64,000 nucleotides of DNA, from positions 382,281,460-382,345,459 of the forward strand of contig OY856187.1 in assembly GCA_963693315.1 (NCBI GenBank). The letters run 5' to 3'. The stretch comes from Diogma glabrata. Its lineage: Eukaryota; Arthropoda; Insecta; Diptera; Cylindrotomidae. Below the pieces are notes generated by a model. The model was not told the DNA's origin. It worked only from the letters and a program-made list of their open reading frames with translations, and ran no database searches. The position numbers and the translations under genes are program-made. Of the stretch, positions 47,557-59,058 are shown piece by piece (positions within the stretch are counted from its first letter, which is position 1; every line of letters starts with the position of its first letter).

Positions 47557-48149
47557 CTTTTACTGCATCCAAACACGCATTTGGACAAATTATTAAATTT
47601 ATTGGATCCTGAAAGAAAAGCGATAAAATGCCGTTTATTCCATAAACACTGTGTATTAGACATTAGTCAATGCAAATTGTATTAAAGATTTAACAAAACT
47701 AGGTCAAAACTAATCGAAAATAATTATTATTAATTACTCACCACAAGCTTTGGGATATCAACTGGAAAATTAAGAATTTATTCATTTGGACCGCATAGCA
47801 GCTCCAGCATCAGGATTCACCGCATAGACTCCACTTTTGATCGCATATCATCTCCACAATCAGTCATCATCTCCAAGACCACTCAGCTGCTATCAGTGAT
47901 CGAAGCAGGTAATATTTCTTTTGTTTTTAACCGGAAGTTTATTTTTTATTTGCTAACATAAATATTTTTTTTCTTCTCGCGATTAAAGTAAGTGTATTAG
48001 GAATTTTGAATTGTCATTGAAACTTTGTTGGTTGCGATCTGCTGTTTTATAATAGCGAACCAACAGTCCGTGGGAGTGTTATGCTCCTCACCTCATCACT
48101 CCTCTACCTTGCTGCCGCTCTCTTTGCTCTTCTCAGACGCAGATGCAAA

Positions 48150-49170
48150 TTCCCAATGGTGTTGCGAGCGACCCACCGTTCTTCCAACTGAGCTGGAATA
48201 GGATCAAGCTGCTAATACCTTAACGGTAACACAGGAGCAGCTTGAAAAGTTGTTTGACGCCCGGATGGAAGCTGCGTATACCAGAATGCAACTCAATCTG
48301 GTCTCTCCATCTACACCCTCCACTTCAAAACTGCTATCTGCAAGCTCAGTCGACACATCTCCTCCAGCATCCGCCTTTCAAATTAACCCCATTACCCCAT
48401 AAGATACCTCCCTTTTTATCCTTTAAATTAGAACTTTGATTTATTATGCTTGAGGGCAAATTCTCCTTGGTCAACATTAAGTCCCAGCGAATCAGGCTGA
48501 ACCAAATGATGAAAGATGCTCTTCTAGCTCACCTATCAAGACGCTCTTCATACCTATTGACCGCCATATCCTCCTCGGTACGGACTTCGTAGATAAAACC
48601 CACTCACAATTTCCTCGGAATTTATGTGCTGTATCCCAAGGTTTCGTATCAGAAGAGATTTTAAAAATTATTTGGGGGGGAAAAACTCCCATATTCTGTG
48701 CGTACCGCTATCGCGGTAGTCGAAGCTGACTTGCCGAAGACTGCCGAGGTTGCGTCAAAGTTTTTACCACAATGGTTGATCCCCATTGTGGTTGGTAGTT
48801 CTTCCGCTCCTTCTTCTTCCTTCGCCAGCGAAGGCACAGCCAGGGCTCTGTGATACAATGAATTGCATACCTACAGGTACAGTTGCTTAATGCCTTGCAG
48901 CACCAATCTTTTTCTCGACCCTTCCCCCGTAGCCGGAGTTGATCCAGAAATCGAAACGACTACAACAATCGGTATAATCGCTCAAATCGCATTAGTAAAT
49001 CTCCTGCGCGACTCCGGCCAAAGTCCCGCACCGAAATGTTCGGGTATGACGCACGCAAATGTGACCCCGATTGTTAATTCTAACGCTCAAATTCCCAATC
49101 TCCCAAAAACTCCTAAGTTAAAAACCACGAGACTGTATGTGATGATAACTCCAAACTCCGTCTACTGATA
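48150..49170 (+). pseudogene. gag: gypsy gag, copy B
   Basis: The N-terminal part parallels copy A (LTVTQEQLEKLFDARME), with in-frame stops. Capsid boxes are fragmentary (DKTHSQFPR near 48595). The SR-rich tail and a knuckle trace FGYDARKCDPDC near 49036-49075 survive; the last three residues of the CsRn1-type knuckle can be seen. Non-functional. Confidence 0.7.
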
Positions 49171-49179
49171 TTTTATATC

Positions 49180-51219
49180 ACCTCCCGTCAACAATTTTTG
49201 GTCGCCACAGACGCTGAAGTGTCAAGTCTCTCGCAACAACAGAGGAAAATTCTCCCAAAAATCAGATTTCACTCTACACGCTGCCAACTCTACTTCTTTT
49301 AGCACACACGGTACAAGACCTCTCACTCTAAATATTGGTGTCAGACGTGTGATATCTCAGACCTTTGATATCGTCGATGTTACCATCCCTACTCTCGGCA
49401 TTGATTTCCTGTGACCAAATGCAACTTTTCTAAACCCAACGTTGACTTTCTACGACATCATTTTTATGCCAATGGCAACACTTGAAAGCGTTGACGCCAT
49501 AAATCGTTCCCAAAGCGCTGAAATGGTAACTCCGCCGTTTCTTTGGTATGATCAATTTCTACTGCACATCCATACCACACGCCGTTGAAAATCAAGCCAC
49601 ACTCAACGTCTTTCTAAAAGGGTAAATAAAGAATGACAAATGCGTCATTTAATGGCCCAAATATGCCATTCAAGCTTTCAACCTTTGCAAACGGCAACTC
49701 AGTGAGCGCTCATGATCGTGAACGCCTAGCAGCTTATTCTGTTATTATACATTTTTGGTTTCTCCTCGAAGGTCAAACATTCACTCTCTTTACCGACCAT
49801 AAGTCACTCGTCTACGCTTTGTTTCAGAATCCTGCCAGAGTAACTCCTCACCAGTTCCATCATTTAGATTTCTTCAGTCAATTCACGACTGATATTCGTC
49901 ATATCTCTAGAATTGATAATTGTAGTTACGGACATACTTTAGTTTGTTGAGCAAATATCACTTCCAAAAAAAATTACCTACGACGCAATTGCTGATGCTA
50001 AGTTCATTGATCTTTATAGTGCAATCTTCCAAAACTCTTTTATATTTCGATACTTCGACAGCGGTCTTTGATCGTTTTCATAATTTACCCCACCCAAGAG
50101 CCCACAGTTCTATCAAACTTTTTACTGATATAGTCATTTGGCCGTCCATTAAAAAGGATGTACGACAAATGGCACAGAACAGCCTGGCTTACCGGGTTTG
50201 GATAATTATCCCTTCACTTCTCAAAGATTTTCCGAGATTCATATGAAAATTATTGGTCTACTACCTTTTAGGACAAACGCTATTGTGTCATTATTATTGA
50301 CCGATATACTCGCTGGCCTGAAGCTATTCCAGTCTCAAATATCAGAGCTGAAACAGTAGCATCAGCTCTCTACTCCCATAGAATCGATCCTTGTGGATTA
50401 CCTTCAGTAATCGTTACTGACCAGGGCTCCCATATACGAATCCAATCTCTTTAATAAGTTGTCTTAGCTCATCGGGCTGGAACGTCTGTGAACTACAATT
50501 TACAATCCAAAATCCAATCCAATCTAAAACCAAAAGTTGTTATCGCTCCCATAAATCTTTAATATTGACCTACGACAGGGCAGACTGAACGCGAATATTA
50601 CATTCAATACTATTAGGTTTGAGTTACTCTATACGGCTGAGTTACTCTACGCTACAAACATTCGTTTCCCTGGTGAATTCTTTAACAAAACTTCACTTCC
50701 ACTCATTAATCTGACTTCGTTTCTCAATTGAAACAACATTTCAATCACCTTACTTCAAGACACGACTCTTCCAAATTTTTGGTTTGCAAAACTCTTAAGT
50801 CTTGTTCGCATCTCTTCGTACGTATTGATTTAGTACGCAAATCTCTACAACCTCCCTACGGAGGTCCTTAACCAGTCATTAGTCACCACGGCAAAACTTT
50901 CATGATTGACCGTAAAGACCAGCACACCAGAATTTCCATCGATAGATTAAAACCTTGTTTTAAAGAACAATCTGCAGATGAGGCTACAACAAACCCATCT
51001 TCTTCAAGTAAAAAGTACAGTCTCCAGGACATATCCATGTATTCCCCTTTTCCCTCGAAAGAAGTGAGAAAACTCGACGCTAATGCAAACATTCCAACTG
51101 TTTACGCCAAATCACAAAACAAAACAAAAAACTTTTATATTACAAACACCAAAAAAAACGTACAACATTTTCCTACCCATATAAGCGCTACGTCGTTATT
51201 TCACATGTACTTCAAATGA
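49180..51219 (+). pseudogene. gypsy pol, copy B: protease trace, RNase H, integrase
   Basis: A protease trace (QFLVATDAEVSSL near 49190) is followed by a deletion of most of RT. RNase H is readable at 49633-49950: DRERLAAYSVIIHFWFLLEG and LFTDHKSLVYAL, ending QFTTDIRH. The integrase finger is in 49944-50246 (FHNLPHPRAHSS). The core is broken, with VTDQGS near 50415. A C-terminal part at 50902-51219 has ISIDRLKPCF, which parallels [10 protein letters not shown] of the first family. Frameshifts and stops are frequent. Confidence 0.75.
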
Positions 51220-51227
51220 TAAAATAT

Positions 51228-51401
51228 AGATGTCGCTCATCAAAAACAAGATGGTGAATTAGTCGATGTGTCAGATGATAATGAGTTTTCGTTGCATTGT
51301 AAATTGTATAAATTGAAGGAATTTGAGAAGATATCTCTCTTACCTTTATCAACCATCGAGATGACAACATCAAACACCAAGAAGGAACACTGGAAAAACA
51401 G
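51228..51401 (+). CDS. Possible exon of unknown protein
   Basis: 58 open codons, acidic then basic, start right after a TATAG that could be a splice acceptor and end at AACAG|GTGAAT, a good donor. The translation contains QDGELVDVSDDNEF and KLKEFEKISLLPLS and looks protein-like, unlike the surrounding AT-rich DNA. It follows directly after the gypsy integrase end, so it may belong to that element or to a host gene. Family not recognised. Confidence 0.25.
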
Positions 51402-51479
51402 GTGAATATAGTGAATATAGTGTCATAAAATGTTAATGGTTAACCTGCAAATGTTTGGTTAATACGTCTGGATATATAT

Positions 51480-51960
51480 AAGTGCTAAGATTGTGAAGAT
51501 CTCAATTTTATATTGCATCAAATCGTCATATTATCTAGCCAAGATTTCAACTATATACCGTCAAATCATCATACAAATATAGTGAAGTTCTCAAATTTAT
51601 ACATCGTCAAATTGTCATATTATCCAGCAAAGATTTCAACTATATCCCGTCAAATCGTCATACTAATATAGTGAAGTTCTCTATTTATATATCGTCATAT
51701 TATCCAGCAAAGATTTCAACTATATACCGTCTAATCGTCATACTAATATAGTGAAGATCTCAAATCTTTATATCGTCAAATCGTCAAATATGACGGAAAA
51801 TAAATGGAAAGATTCTTCAACTATATCCCGTCAACTCGTCATATTATTAAGTGAAGATATTTCAACTATATGTCGTCGATTCGTCATATTATCCTGTGAA
51901 GATTCTTCAGCTTTATATATTTTTCAATGATATACCGTCTTAATCATCATATTCATCATT
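51480..51960. repeat. 80-90-bp tandem repeat
   Basis: The block GATTTCAACTATATnCCGTC recurs at about 51544, 51632 and 51712 with further partial units to 51910. Each is joined to CGTCATACTAATATAGTGAAG. Units are imperfect, and the spacing is 89 then 80 bp. Confidence 0.8.
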
Positions 51961-54546
51961 GAAGTTCGACCAACGCTAATTATCATCATCATCGTCAGAT
52001 CCATCATTGAAGTCCGGCAAATTGATTAATCTTTTAATTAATTTTTTTTAATATTAAAATTGAAATTATAAATATTGAAATTAAAAATAATTTGATTAAC
52101 TAATTTTTCTCTTTTATTACTATACAGTCCACTTAGTTTTCAGTATTATTAGTTATATAGTGTCGCTACCGAAGGCATTTAGCTAATAACGTGGAAGACC
52201 CGCCAACACCAACCAAGATAGTGGAATTCTGCCTCATTCCACAATTTTTAACCTAACAACCGCAATCACTTGAGCCGGTAGAGCCACTCGTACTCTCGCC
52301 CACTTTCTTCGTCCTCTGGCACAGTAATTATTTCGGCATATCGTCCCATCTGCGATGAAACTAGGGAGGGGGGAAGTGTGGGGCGATAACTTCTAGTCCT
52401 TTCTAAATATTTATATTAAAACTATACAAACAGGATTAACAATAAGAATTATTACTACCACTAAAGAATTCAAAAAACTATCTTAAGACTAAATTTATCT
52501 AAAATGGTAAAATGGTAAATTTAATATAACCCTAAATGCAGACAATGTTTTAGTTTTATATACTTAATTGTTGTTTTTCTTTGTTATTATAACAAAAAAT
52601 TTTACTGTCAATTCACTATCAACTGAAAGATTTTTAATAATATTCGTGTTCCACTGTCTGGGAAATGCAAACCTTTCGCATCTCCACTTGTTGTTTTATT
52701 ATATAAAACTAATAAACATTTCGTGAGTTATTGATTAACGCGTTAATTCCTTTCGATCCTAATCCTTTCGAAAAATTTTGACCCATTCCCGAACATATAC
52801 CGAAAATCTTCGTTATCAAAATTTCCTCTGACTATACAAAACAAATGTAAACATCTTTTTTATTGCATACATTTTGGATATTAAAAATTACAATATAATT
52901 TTGTTTATTCTTTTATTTTCTCAACGTTATACAAATAATAAATCTAACCATAATCAATAAATAAAATTATTGAAAGTAATAAATTGTTTTATTTTATTAT
53001 TCTTTAATTATAATTTATTTTCTTATTGATTAAAACAAAATTAAATTATTGATATATAAATTATAATAAAAAAAAAAAATTTCGCCTTAAAATATTCAAT
53101 GTATATATCAAAAATATTATAATGCGCATGCATACATTTTGGCTTTATGGAATAAATTTCAATTCCCACCAGATGTCGATTTAATGAAGAATAAAATATT
53201 GAACGATTTAAAGAATAAGAAAGAGAGATGTATATGTATTCAAAAACAAAATGACAAATGTATTAAATAAAAAAACAAACAGTCGACATGCGTTTGATAA
53301 TCGAAAATAATGATTTGATGTTTAGTTATTATAAAAAAAATATTAATTTAGAGATAAATATTTATTTTATTTGATTATAAAATTTATTTTATATGTTAAA
53401 TATATACCTTGAATTTTTTATTGGTCTAACGCATGTATTACGTTGAGTTAACGCCCAATACAATGATAAACAAAACGCGACACTATTATAAAAATATCGC
53501 GCATGTTTTATACAATTCTTTGACAATTTTCGTTTATTTGTCAATCAAAACTCCGGTATACCGATTTCCCCTATCACACGAAAAAACTTGTTTGCTTCGA
53601 CTCGGGAACAAGAAAAACAAAATTTTGTTGTTGTTTTATAATTTAAAATATTCGATCGAATTCACCCTCGGATAGTTGAAAAAAAAAAACTCAATAATGA
53701 TAACCTCAGACGTACGTTTGAGTTCTTCGCGTTAGCATCTTCTTTGTAAAAAAAACAAATTTTTATGAAAGAAATGTTTAAGTTTTTGGAATTCCGAATT
53801 TTTGTTTATTTTAAAATTAAATGATTTCATTTATTAAATATTAATCTAATTAAAAATAATATAATTTTGTTTAGTTTTAATTAGAATAGTGTAAAAAAAA
53901 AAATAGATATAGTAATAATTAATTTAATCGAAAAGTGATTTTGAGGTTAAGATTTTTTTTTTCGTTCAATTGTTTTGTTTTATTTTTGTTTTTGTTGTTA
54001 TAATGCAATAAATTATTTTACACAATTATAAAAAAAAGATGAAAGTGAATATAATTATACTAAAATAAAAGTGTCTTAAGAATATGTAATATATTTGAAT
54101 AAGTGAAAAAAAAAACTATTTACGATTTTTTTTTTGTGTGAAGAAAACAAGAAAAGAAAAAATAATTTTTATAATAAAACGTGACCTTGTCTTTGTGTGT
54201 CGTTTGCTTAACAAAACAAAAAAAAAAAACAAATTGCATAATAGTAATAATAATAACTTCTTTGATTTCGTTAAAAATTATTATTGTTTTTTAATTGAAA
54301 CGACAAAAAAAAAATATAAGATATTTTTTTGCGACAGAAAAAAAAAAGATATTTTATAAAAAATAAGAATCTTATTATGGGATAATGGCGGATCAAATTT
54401 TGAAACAGGATAAAAAGGTTGGTTGTTTCAATAAAAATTGTTTTTTCTTGATTGAAATAGTAATAAAATGATTATGAAGAAAATTTTTTTTCAAATCTTT
54501 TGTTTATATTACTTCTATATATAAAGAAAACAAATTAAAGTAATAT
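51961..54546. other. AT-rich intergenic sequence
   Basis: No gene with recognisable similarity. A purine tract AGGGAGGGGGGAAG at 52363-52376 followed by TGTGGGGCG looks like the start of a 3' LTR, but no partner was found. A short ATG frame (MADQILKQDKK) starts at 54388 in a good context and runs only 19 codons; it could be a first exon but is not supported further. Confidence 0.45.
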
Positions 54547-54688
54547 TTATTCAAATACTACATCATCCATTGATACTGGTGCTGCTCCCGAAAAAAGTGG
54601 TTGATTTGTGTTGTTGTTGTTGTTATTATTGTTCGGTGGTTGATGATGGAATTGTGGTGTTATAACCTTCATAAATTTAACACTTTGG
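54547..54688 (-). CDS. Candidate terminal exon of a host gene
   Basis: On the minus strand, CCTAATCAG could be a splice acceptor ending at 54689. Downstream 46 codons are open to a TAA at 54547-54549. The translation starts QSVKFMKVITPQFHHQPP, has eight Asn in a row (mixed AAC/AAT codons), and ends PLFSGAAPVSMDDVVFE. The composition is normal for a protein tail and unlike the AT-rich frames around it. AATAAA overlaps the stop and could serve as a poly(A) signal. I do not recognise the protein. Earlier exons would lie at higher coordinates, perhaps beyond the LINE cluster. Confidence 0.4.
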
Positions 54689-55453
54689 CTGATTAGGTTG
54701 GCAATAGTTTTAATTCAATAGAAAAGTTTGCTTTGAAAATAAAAATAGTTTTTTTGTTTTCGTAAAATAAAAGTTTGTTTTTTGCAAGAAGTGAGAGCAG
54801 CAATTTTTTCATGTTTCGACGTGAACAATTACATTTGGATTAAGATGAAAATATCAACAAAAAATTTAATCGAGAAAGAACTATTCTATTCAATGTTAGA
54901 ATTTAGAAATAATTGTATCAATAATGTGAATAATTGAAATCACGAGTTTTTGCTCCATTTTCAAGAAAATGTTTTGAGCAACATCTGTTAAAGGCTAATG
55001 AATTATAGCCAAGGCATTGATATAACCTGAGACCAGGTTCTATTAGGATAAAAGGGAATTAATGAATGAAAAGAATTGGGTGGAAATAAGGGATGAGATT
55101 CTTATTGCGAATGATTTCGTTAATGCGAAACAACTTGAACGGTAGAACGGTTAATATGTAAGATATTCAAGTGAAAGCTTAGTGGAATAATGAGATCCAG
55201 TACAGTACTGGTATGAAAAGAAACGGATGAATTTTCGAAACTTTAATTCGTGCATTTGAACTGAAAATAGAATAACTTTATCTATAATGACAGTAAAGTT
55301 AAAGAAAGCCATTCGTAGTACGTAGGGGTGGCAAACCGGTTTTCAAGCTAAATTTTTGCAAAATTTTACTATTCGAATAACCGGTTAATCAACTCGGTTA
55401 ACCGGATAGTAAAATTATGTTATAGTTTCACAAATAATTAAATTTAAAAAATT
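54689..55453. other. AT-rich sequence, possibly intronic
   Basis: If the exon at 54547-54688 is real, this is its upstream intron. It contains the hAT-like end at 55325-55425. No other feature. Confidence 0.35.
55325..55425. repeat. Possible hAT-type terminal fragment
   Basis: TAGGGGTGGCAAACCGGTTTT resembles the CAGGGGTGGC ends of some hAT MITEs. CCGGTTAATC and GGTTAACCGG pairs follow. The opposite end was not found. Confidence 0.3.
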
Positions 55454-55582
55454 TATAAAATCACTAAATGTAAAATAATTTGGTAATTAAGCCGATAATC
55501 ACGTCTAAATACACATATTATTACAAATTAGGTAATCCCATAGTTATTTACTTGCAGCTAGGCAACAAAATCCCAACAATTT
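55454..55582 (+). repeat. Left copy of a 130-bp direct repeat flanking the LINE pair
   Basis: It matches 62441-62580 with two small indels and a few substitutions, from TATAAAAT through GTAAAATAATTTGGTAATTA to CCCAACAATTT. It ends exactly at a poly(T) run (55581-55592), the 3' tail of a minus-strand retroelement. Confidence 0.85.
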
Positions 55583-56141
55583 TTTTTTTTTTGTTTTTAC
55601 ATTTTATTTATTGACACAATAAAAAGTACAATAGTACATTATGATGCTAGGACGTAAAGCTAAAGATTTTGGACGGATGTGCAGTCGAGGCGCTAGCCGA
55701 GATTTGCACCCACATTAAGTCCAAAATAGCTTACGTCCGTGCATCATATACTATTTTTTATTCGCCGCAAGCAAAATATTGTAAGAAAAGTTGTTTATTC
55801 TAAATTAAAATTACAAATTTTCATAAATTTTAAAATCAAAATATGTGGAACATGTAACCTTTGAAAAAATATTTATTATTTTTTCCAAATTCTATGACAA
55901 CAAATGATAACAACTATTTTAATTGGATAATGAAATTTTGAATTTGCGGGTTGCTTTGATAAAAAAATTTATTTTTCATAGAATTTAAACAAATACAAAT
56001 GCTTTTTACTTTTTTGAACGTAGCTATGACGACAAAATAAATAGCTGAAAAGTGATACTTTAAAGCCGCAAATCACAGTAATAAAGCAACACTTTAATAT
56101 ATAGGCGAATAAAAAAGAATATTTTTATATAACAGAATGAT
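55583..56141 (-). other. 3' part of a minus-strand retroelement, with hairpin
   Basis: On the minus strand the sequence ends AATAAATAAAATG, then a short gap and poly(A), a usual poly(A) signal spacing. It contains the hairpin at 55631-55754. TTTTTTATTCGCC near 55752 and its inverse near 56102 bracket about 360 bp. No protein. Confidence 0.5.
55631..55754. repeat. Imperfect hairpin with GC-rich loop
   Basis: Left arm ATGATGCTAGGACGTAA...TTTTGGAC pairs with GTCCAAAATAGCTTACGTCC...GCATCAT on the right, about 36-44 bases each, with a 44-bp loop. The loop contains GTGCAGTCGAGGCGCTAGCC, markedly more GC-rich than its surroundings. Role unknown. Confidence 0.75.
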
Positions 56142-59030
56142 TTTTTTTACCTAAGAGGTCTTAAAAGTAGACCTATTCTAGGAAGTTACCAACTTAAAAC
56201 AAGCACTAATTGGAATAACGGGATTAAAGTGGGATATAAAATTAAAGGAGGGTTTATAGAGCGATAAACAGTACTGAAAAAATTATTCAAACTTAAATTT
56301 CCTCTAACATGTATTATGCGTCAGAGTCAAACTCTTGTTTAGCTACTCACAAGTTGTAATGTATCAAAATTAATCAAAATTTATAAATGCAATTTTCTGG
56401 ACAAAGTATTAGGACGATGACTTTCTGGATGCGGCACGAAAAAAAATATCCATAGGCTTAGCAAGATGTAATGAAAGTGTTTAGAAGGTGAGCTCGAGTG
56501 AATTTTTTGAAGTGTGATATCGTGATGACGCTCTTTATGTGGTCGGGCAATGAGTTATAGAGTTATATTGTAAGACCTTTACTGAATATGCTACTTTGCG
56601 TTAGGTTAGTCCTAGCGTATATTGGCCTAAACAATTGCGCAGAACGAGTGCTGTGATCATGAAAGTGGTCATTTGTGGTAAAGCAGAATGATGATTTAGT
56701 TGAATTGTTAATTATTTTGTAGATGATAAGCAGTGTTTCGTAATTGGACATTACTGTAATTGGTAAGATGTTATCCTTAGATAGATCGACCGTGTGCGTT
56801 CTAAATTTCAAATTATATAAATTTTTGATGGCTCGGTTCTGGATGACTTGGAGCTCACGAATTTTGTAGGAAGGTGCTGCACCCCAGATTGGATTTAGAT
56901 ATGTAATAGAATGGAAATACGCAAAGTAAAGCGATTTTAATACGTGACTGGGAAGGGCAAAATTGACTTTTTTCAGAACGCCGGCCAAACCGGAGAGTCT
57001 TTTCGCCAACATGTCAATGTGCGGTACCCAGTTTAAGTTGTGGTTAAGAATAAGACCGAGGTACCTCACTTCCTTAACACAACTGATTGACATTCCACCA
57101 ACAACGATATGATTAATCATGTGTTCCATTGACGAGTTCCTCTGATAGAACACAATGAATTCTGCCTTTTTTGTATTAATGATTAATTGGTTGGCAATCA
57201 TCCAGTTCTTTGCATGGCTTGCTGCAGGTCGCAATATGAAAGTTCACCGTAGACTAACGCTGCATCGTATGCAAACAGTTGTAGCGTTCCTTGTAAGTTT
57301 GTGCTGAAAATATCATTAATAAAGACGAGAAAAAGTAGGAGACCCAAAATGGACCCTTGAGGAACACCCGTAGTTATCAATTTTTGTTGGCTCTTATCTC
57401 CATTAATTTGAACAAATTGTTTTCTATTGGTGAAATAGCTGGTAAACATTTTATATGCATTACCCTTAAGCCCGAGTCTTCTAAGTTTTGTCAACAGTAT
57501 TTGATGGTTTACGCAGTTAAAGGCTTTTTTATGTCAATCAGGAGAACCGAAGTTTTAAGTTTTTTTCTATGAAGTGATAGATTTGAACGATAAGATTTAA
57601 ACATGCTGATAAAGTCGATGAACCCTTCTGAAAACCAAACTGGTGGTTCGATATAAATTGAATGCTATCCAGATGTCACTCAAGGCGCGTTTTAATCACT
57701 TCCTCCAAGATTTTTGAAAATACAGGAAGTACAGAGATTGGTCTGTAGTTCTCTGGATCTGATTTTTCACCATTCATTTTGTAAATGGGTGTTACTCGGG
57801 TGATTTTGAATTTATCTGGAAAATACCCATTCTTTAGAGATGAGTTGATAAGATTAGTTAGAATTGGAGCAAGCTCGGTTTTGATTGATTTAACTAGCTT
57901 AGCTGAGATGTTGTCGTGGCCAGCCGATGCTGAGTTGTCAAGCTTAGAGATAATGGTAATAACTTCATCGACTGTGCACGGAGTAAGTTCGAGTAAATCA
58001 GGGCTGCTTGACGAGACCTTTTGGGACTCAATGATAGCAGTCTGCTGTTTAGACGAGCGATTTTCGTTGAGTCTATTACCAATATCGACAAAGAAATCGT
58101 TGAGGGCATCGGCCTTATCCTTGTCATTTTGATGCCAGTTGCCATTGTAGCAGATTGATGAGATGTTAGTGTCATTATTTGGTTGTGTTATTTATTAATG
58201 TGTTGACCAATTTCCATGTTTTTCTGGGTTTACCCATCTGTTCCAAGAATTTGGCTCCGTAGAAATTTCTTTTTGCGATTTTACACTCAGTTTTTATCTT
58301 GCTTTTAAGAATGTTATATTCATGCAAAATGAATGCATTGGCTTGTTGCGATTTGACTAATCTGTACAGATCTTGTTTTTCTTTGCAAAGCTTAAATAAT
58401 TCGGGTGTTCCCCACTCCTTTTTGTATGATCTTGGTCTCGGTACTACAAACTTTGTGTGTTTATGTATAGAGCTGTTGAACGTTTGTAGAAAATCATCCC
58501 AGTCTCGTTTAGTATCTGTGGCTTTACTTAAATACTCCAGGATATCGTGTTTGACTAAGTCATATCGTATTTTGACTTTGGGAGTATTACCATTCGTAAT
58601 CTGACCTCCCCTTTTTATCGATGTTCAGGAACACGATTTTATGGTCACTAAAGTCGAGGTCATCGATTCCTAGATAGTAATTGTTAGTCAGCATATCAGT
58701 TACGAAGACGTCGATTGTTGACGATGTACGCTCTGTGTCTCTCGTTGCCATATTGGGTGTTGACTGATTGATGAAGACAAAACCATCCGACATCGTAGAG
58801 TATTTGAAGCTTCTCACCTTTGCGTCACTTTCATTGGCGATATTGATATTGAATTCCCCAATAAGCAACAGATTTTTAAGTTCGTTTAATTTTCCTAGGT
58901 AAAAGTCCTGGAACACTTCGAAGTTTGTGTCGCTCGGTCTATATACCGCACCTATATACATATTGAAGGATTTAAGACGAACCACAATAAAGTTGCACTT
59001 ACCGTATCGTGTCATTGCTCGAAAGCTCAG
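56142..59030 (-). mobile_element. Decayed jockey/CR1-like LINE
   Basis: It is 5'-truncated within the endonuclease and includes RT. The 3' end is either at a short T run near 56142 or at 55583. It is a different family from the 8.9-kb and 45-kb LINEs. Confidence 0.75.
56563..59015 (-). pseudogene. LINE endonuclease (partial) and reverse transcriptase
   Basis: Frame 59015-58587 is the end of an APE-type endonuclease: IGAVYRPSD, LLIGEFNIN, then STIDVFVTD and FSDHKIVFL near the end. RT follows in broken frames: LLIDIKKAFNCVNH (near 57500-57540), then GVPQGSILG, then FAYDA at 57261-57275 where FADDA is expected, so a catalytic Asp is lost. The C-terminal frame 57234-56563 has RYLGLILNHNLNW and a LYFAYFHSI...WGAA segment. 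Both an inactivated catalytic box and frameshifts are present. Confidence 0.8.
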
Positions 59031-59058
59031 ATATCAAATTTCTCTCTCTCTCTGGCGT

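Larger units (their letters stand above)
47557..51219 (+). mobile_element. Second gypsy family, copy B, decayed; primer site deleted
   Basis: LTR-like DNA (47557-47885) matches 37657-37977. The PBS is missing: the LTR runs into GTGATCGAAG, with about 12 bases lost relative to copy A. gag, protease, RNase H and integrase remnants follow in order. Most of RT is missing between protease (about 49400) and thumb (about 49430). A matching 3' LTR was not found. Confidence 0.78.

Noticed and set aside
52363..52400. 3' LTR start of gypsy copy B
   Set aside because: The purine tract and TG fit, but no sequence matching the 5' LTR at 47557-47885 follows.
58299..58604. 101-codon plus-strand frame
   Set aside because: It overlaps antisense to the LINE coding region and has no features of its own.
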